Of a stretch of DNA of 5,714 nt, positions 4,865 through 5,714 are shown piece by piece. The DNA lies in contig VGCB01000208.1 in NCBI GenBank assembly GCA_016870235.1, positions 1-5,714 on the forward strand, given 5' to 3'. The position numbers and the translations under genes were made by a program. The notes beneath the pieces were generated by a model. It did not search any database, was not told the origin of the DNA, and worked only from the letters and a program-made list of their open reading frames with translations. Each line of letters opens with the position of its first letter. Positions within the stretch are counted from its first letter, which is position 1. This DNA is from Actinomycetota bacterium. GTDB taxonomy: Bacteria > Actinomycetota > Thermoleophilia > Gaiellales > Gaiellaceae.

Positions 4865-5714
4865 ATGCGCTTCGTGATCCTCGGCGGCGGCTCGTGGGGA
4901 ACCGCGTTCGCGTGCGTGCTGCGGGCCAACGGCCACGAGGTCACGCTCGCGTGCCGCGACCCGGAGCAGGCGGCGGCGATCGCGGAGACGGGGAGCAATC
5001 CCCGCTACCTCCCCGCCGCCGACCTCGAGGGCGTCGCCGCCTGTGCGATCGCGGAGGCGCCCTGCGAGGACGCCGACGTCGTCGTCGTCGCCGTGCCGAG
5101 CGCGGTCTTCGCCGAGGTCGTCGCCGCCGTCCCCGGACACGCGCCGATCCTCAGCCTCACGAAGGGCCTCGACCCGCGCACGGGGCAGCGGCTCTCGACG
5201 CTCACGGGCGGCCGGCCGGTCGCAGTGCTCTCCGGCCCCAACATCGCCGAGGAGATCGCCGCCGGGCTCCCGTGCGCGACCGTGATCGCCTCCGCGGACG
5301 CGGCGCTCGCAGCGGCGCTCCAGCAGGCCGTCAACTCCGCGCTCTTCCGCGTCTACCTGAACGACGACGTCGTCGGGGTCGAGCTGTGCGCGGCCGCGAA
5401 GAACGTGATCGGGCTCGCCGCCGGCGGCGCCGACGGGTTGCGGCTCGGCGACAACGCGAAGGCGGGGCTCGTGACGCGTGGGCTCGCCGAGATGCGGCGC
5501 CTGGCCGACGCGGCGGGCGCCAAGTCCGACACCTTCGCGGGTCTCGCCGGCATGGGCGACCTCATCGTCACCTGCTGGGCACCGTCCGGACGCAACCGGC
5601 GCGCCGGCGAGCTGATCGCGCAGGGGGCGACGCCGGCCCAGGCGAGCGCCGCGATCGGCCAGGTCGTCGAGGGCCTGACGACAGCGCCGGTGCTTCGCGA
5701 CCTCTCCCGCTCGC
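4865..5714 (+). CDS. gpsA: NAD(P)-dependent glycerol-3-phosphate dehydrogenase, 3' truncated by window edge
   Basis: The first 283 codons of GpsA, which reduces dihydroxyacetone phosphate to sn-glycerol-3-phosphate, the backbone precursor of phospholipids (cytosol). Seen: Rossmann loop GGGSWGTA (7-14); SNPRYLP (44-50); VVVAVPS (73-79); SLTKGLD (97-103) with conserved K100; LSGPNIAEEIAAGLP (122-136); ELCAAAKNVIGLAAG (173-187) with the catalytic-type Lys179; LGDNAKAGLVTRGLAEM (194-210); FAGLAGMGDLIVTC (224-237); and GRNRRAGE (242-249). Family members have about 330-340 residues, so roughly 50 are missing at the right edge. The ATG at 4865 places the glycine loop at the usual distance from the N terminus. 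The gene lies 55 bases after der and lacks a clear Shine-Dalgarno, but has a TANNNT box 6 bases upstream. Together with plsC it supplies phosphatidate precursors. In other actinobacteria and firmicutes gpsA also commonly follows der, which supports the reading. Confidence 0.96.
   Translation, partial: MRFVILGGGSWGTAFACVLRANGHEVTLACRDPEQAAAIAETGSNPRYLPAADLEGVAACAIAEAPCEDADVVVVAVPSAVFAEVVAAVPGHAPILSLTKGLDPRTGQRLSTLTGGRPVAVLSGPNIAEEIAAGLPCATVIASADAALAAALQQAVNSALFRVYLNDDVVGVELCAAAKNVIGLAAGGADGLRLGDNAKAGLVTRGLAEMRRLADAAGAKSDTFAGLAGMGDLIVTCWAPSGRNRRAGELIAQGATPAQASAAIGQVVEGLTTAPVLRDLSRS

Noticed and set aside
3346..4998. Antisense open frame of 550 codons opposite der and the start of gpsA
   Set aside because: Same shadow effect: Arg/Asp/Val/Leu-rich sequence mirroring der codons, no recognisable domain or start context.
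1..5714. Mobile elements, CRISPR arrays, tRNA/rRNA, or a novel defence or biosynthetic system
   Set aside because: Nearly all of the window is accounted for by six recognisable core genes; the two gaps (115 and 55 bases) are too small for such systems, and no transposase, array repeats or tRNA-like folds were seen.

Overview
The window is a compact run of six same-strand housekeeping genes in very GC-rich DNA: tyrA (3' part) – aroA – cmk – plsC – der – gpsA (5' part). The strong G/C preference at third codon positions, the GTG starts, the short overlaps between genes and the order cmk–plsC–der point to an actinobacterium. Protein character (class II-type AroA, TyrA with an ACT domain, divergent Cmk) makes me lean towards a deep-branching class such as Thermoleophilia. 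That class assignment is inference, not proof.

Bases 1-2045 carry the aromatic amino acid block. The end of prephenate/arogenate dehydrogenase overlaps the start of EPSP synthase by an ATGA. A 115-base gap follows (2046-2160). It holds no convincing gene, but it has a hairpin-forming segment and, at its end, a textbook AGGAGG ribosome binding site for cmk. Bases 2161-4809 are cytidylate kinase, a PlsC-type acyltransferase and the double GTPase Der, again joined by overlaps (GTGA, then 8 bases). A 55-base gap (4810-4864) with an inverted repeat and a possible leaderless promoter leads into glycerol-3-phosphate dehydrogenase, which runs off the right edge.

Functionally, tyrA and aroA serve tyrosine and chorismate synthesis. 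cmk feeds CTP/dCTP pools, and CTP is also needed to make CDP-diacylglycerol. gpsA supplies the glycerol-3-phosphate backbone of phospholipids, and plsC probably acylates lysophosphatidate. der is a 50S ribosome assembly GTPase. The cluster therefore mixes aromatic synthesis, nucleotide and phospholipid precursors, and ribosome biogenesis, consistent with growth-linked co-expression.

I see no mobile element, CRISPR array, tRNA, rRNA, defence gene or novel multi-gene system. The points most worth checking are residue-level: a Ser replacing Asn in the G4 motif of Der's second GTPase domain (SKWD), and a Cmk that lacks part of its C-terminal CMP-binding/LID region. Next come the two intergenic RNA/promoter signals. 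Very long antisense open frames are present and are best explained as GC-rich shadows.
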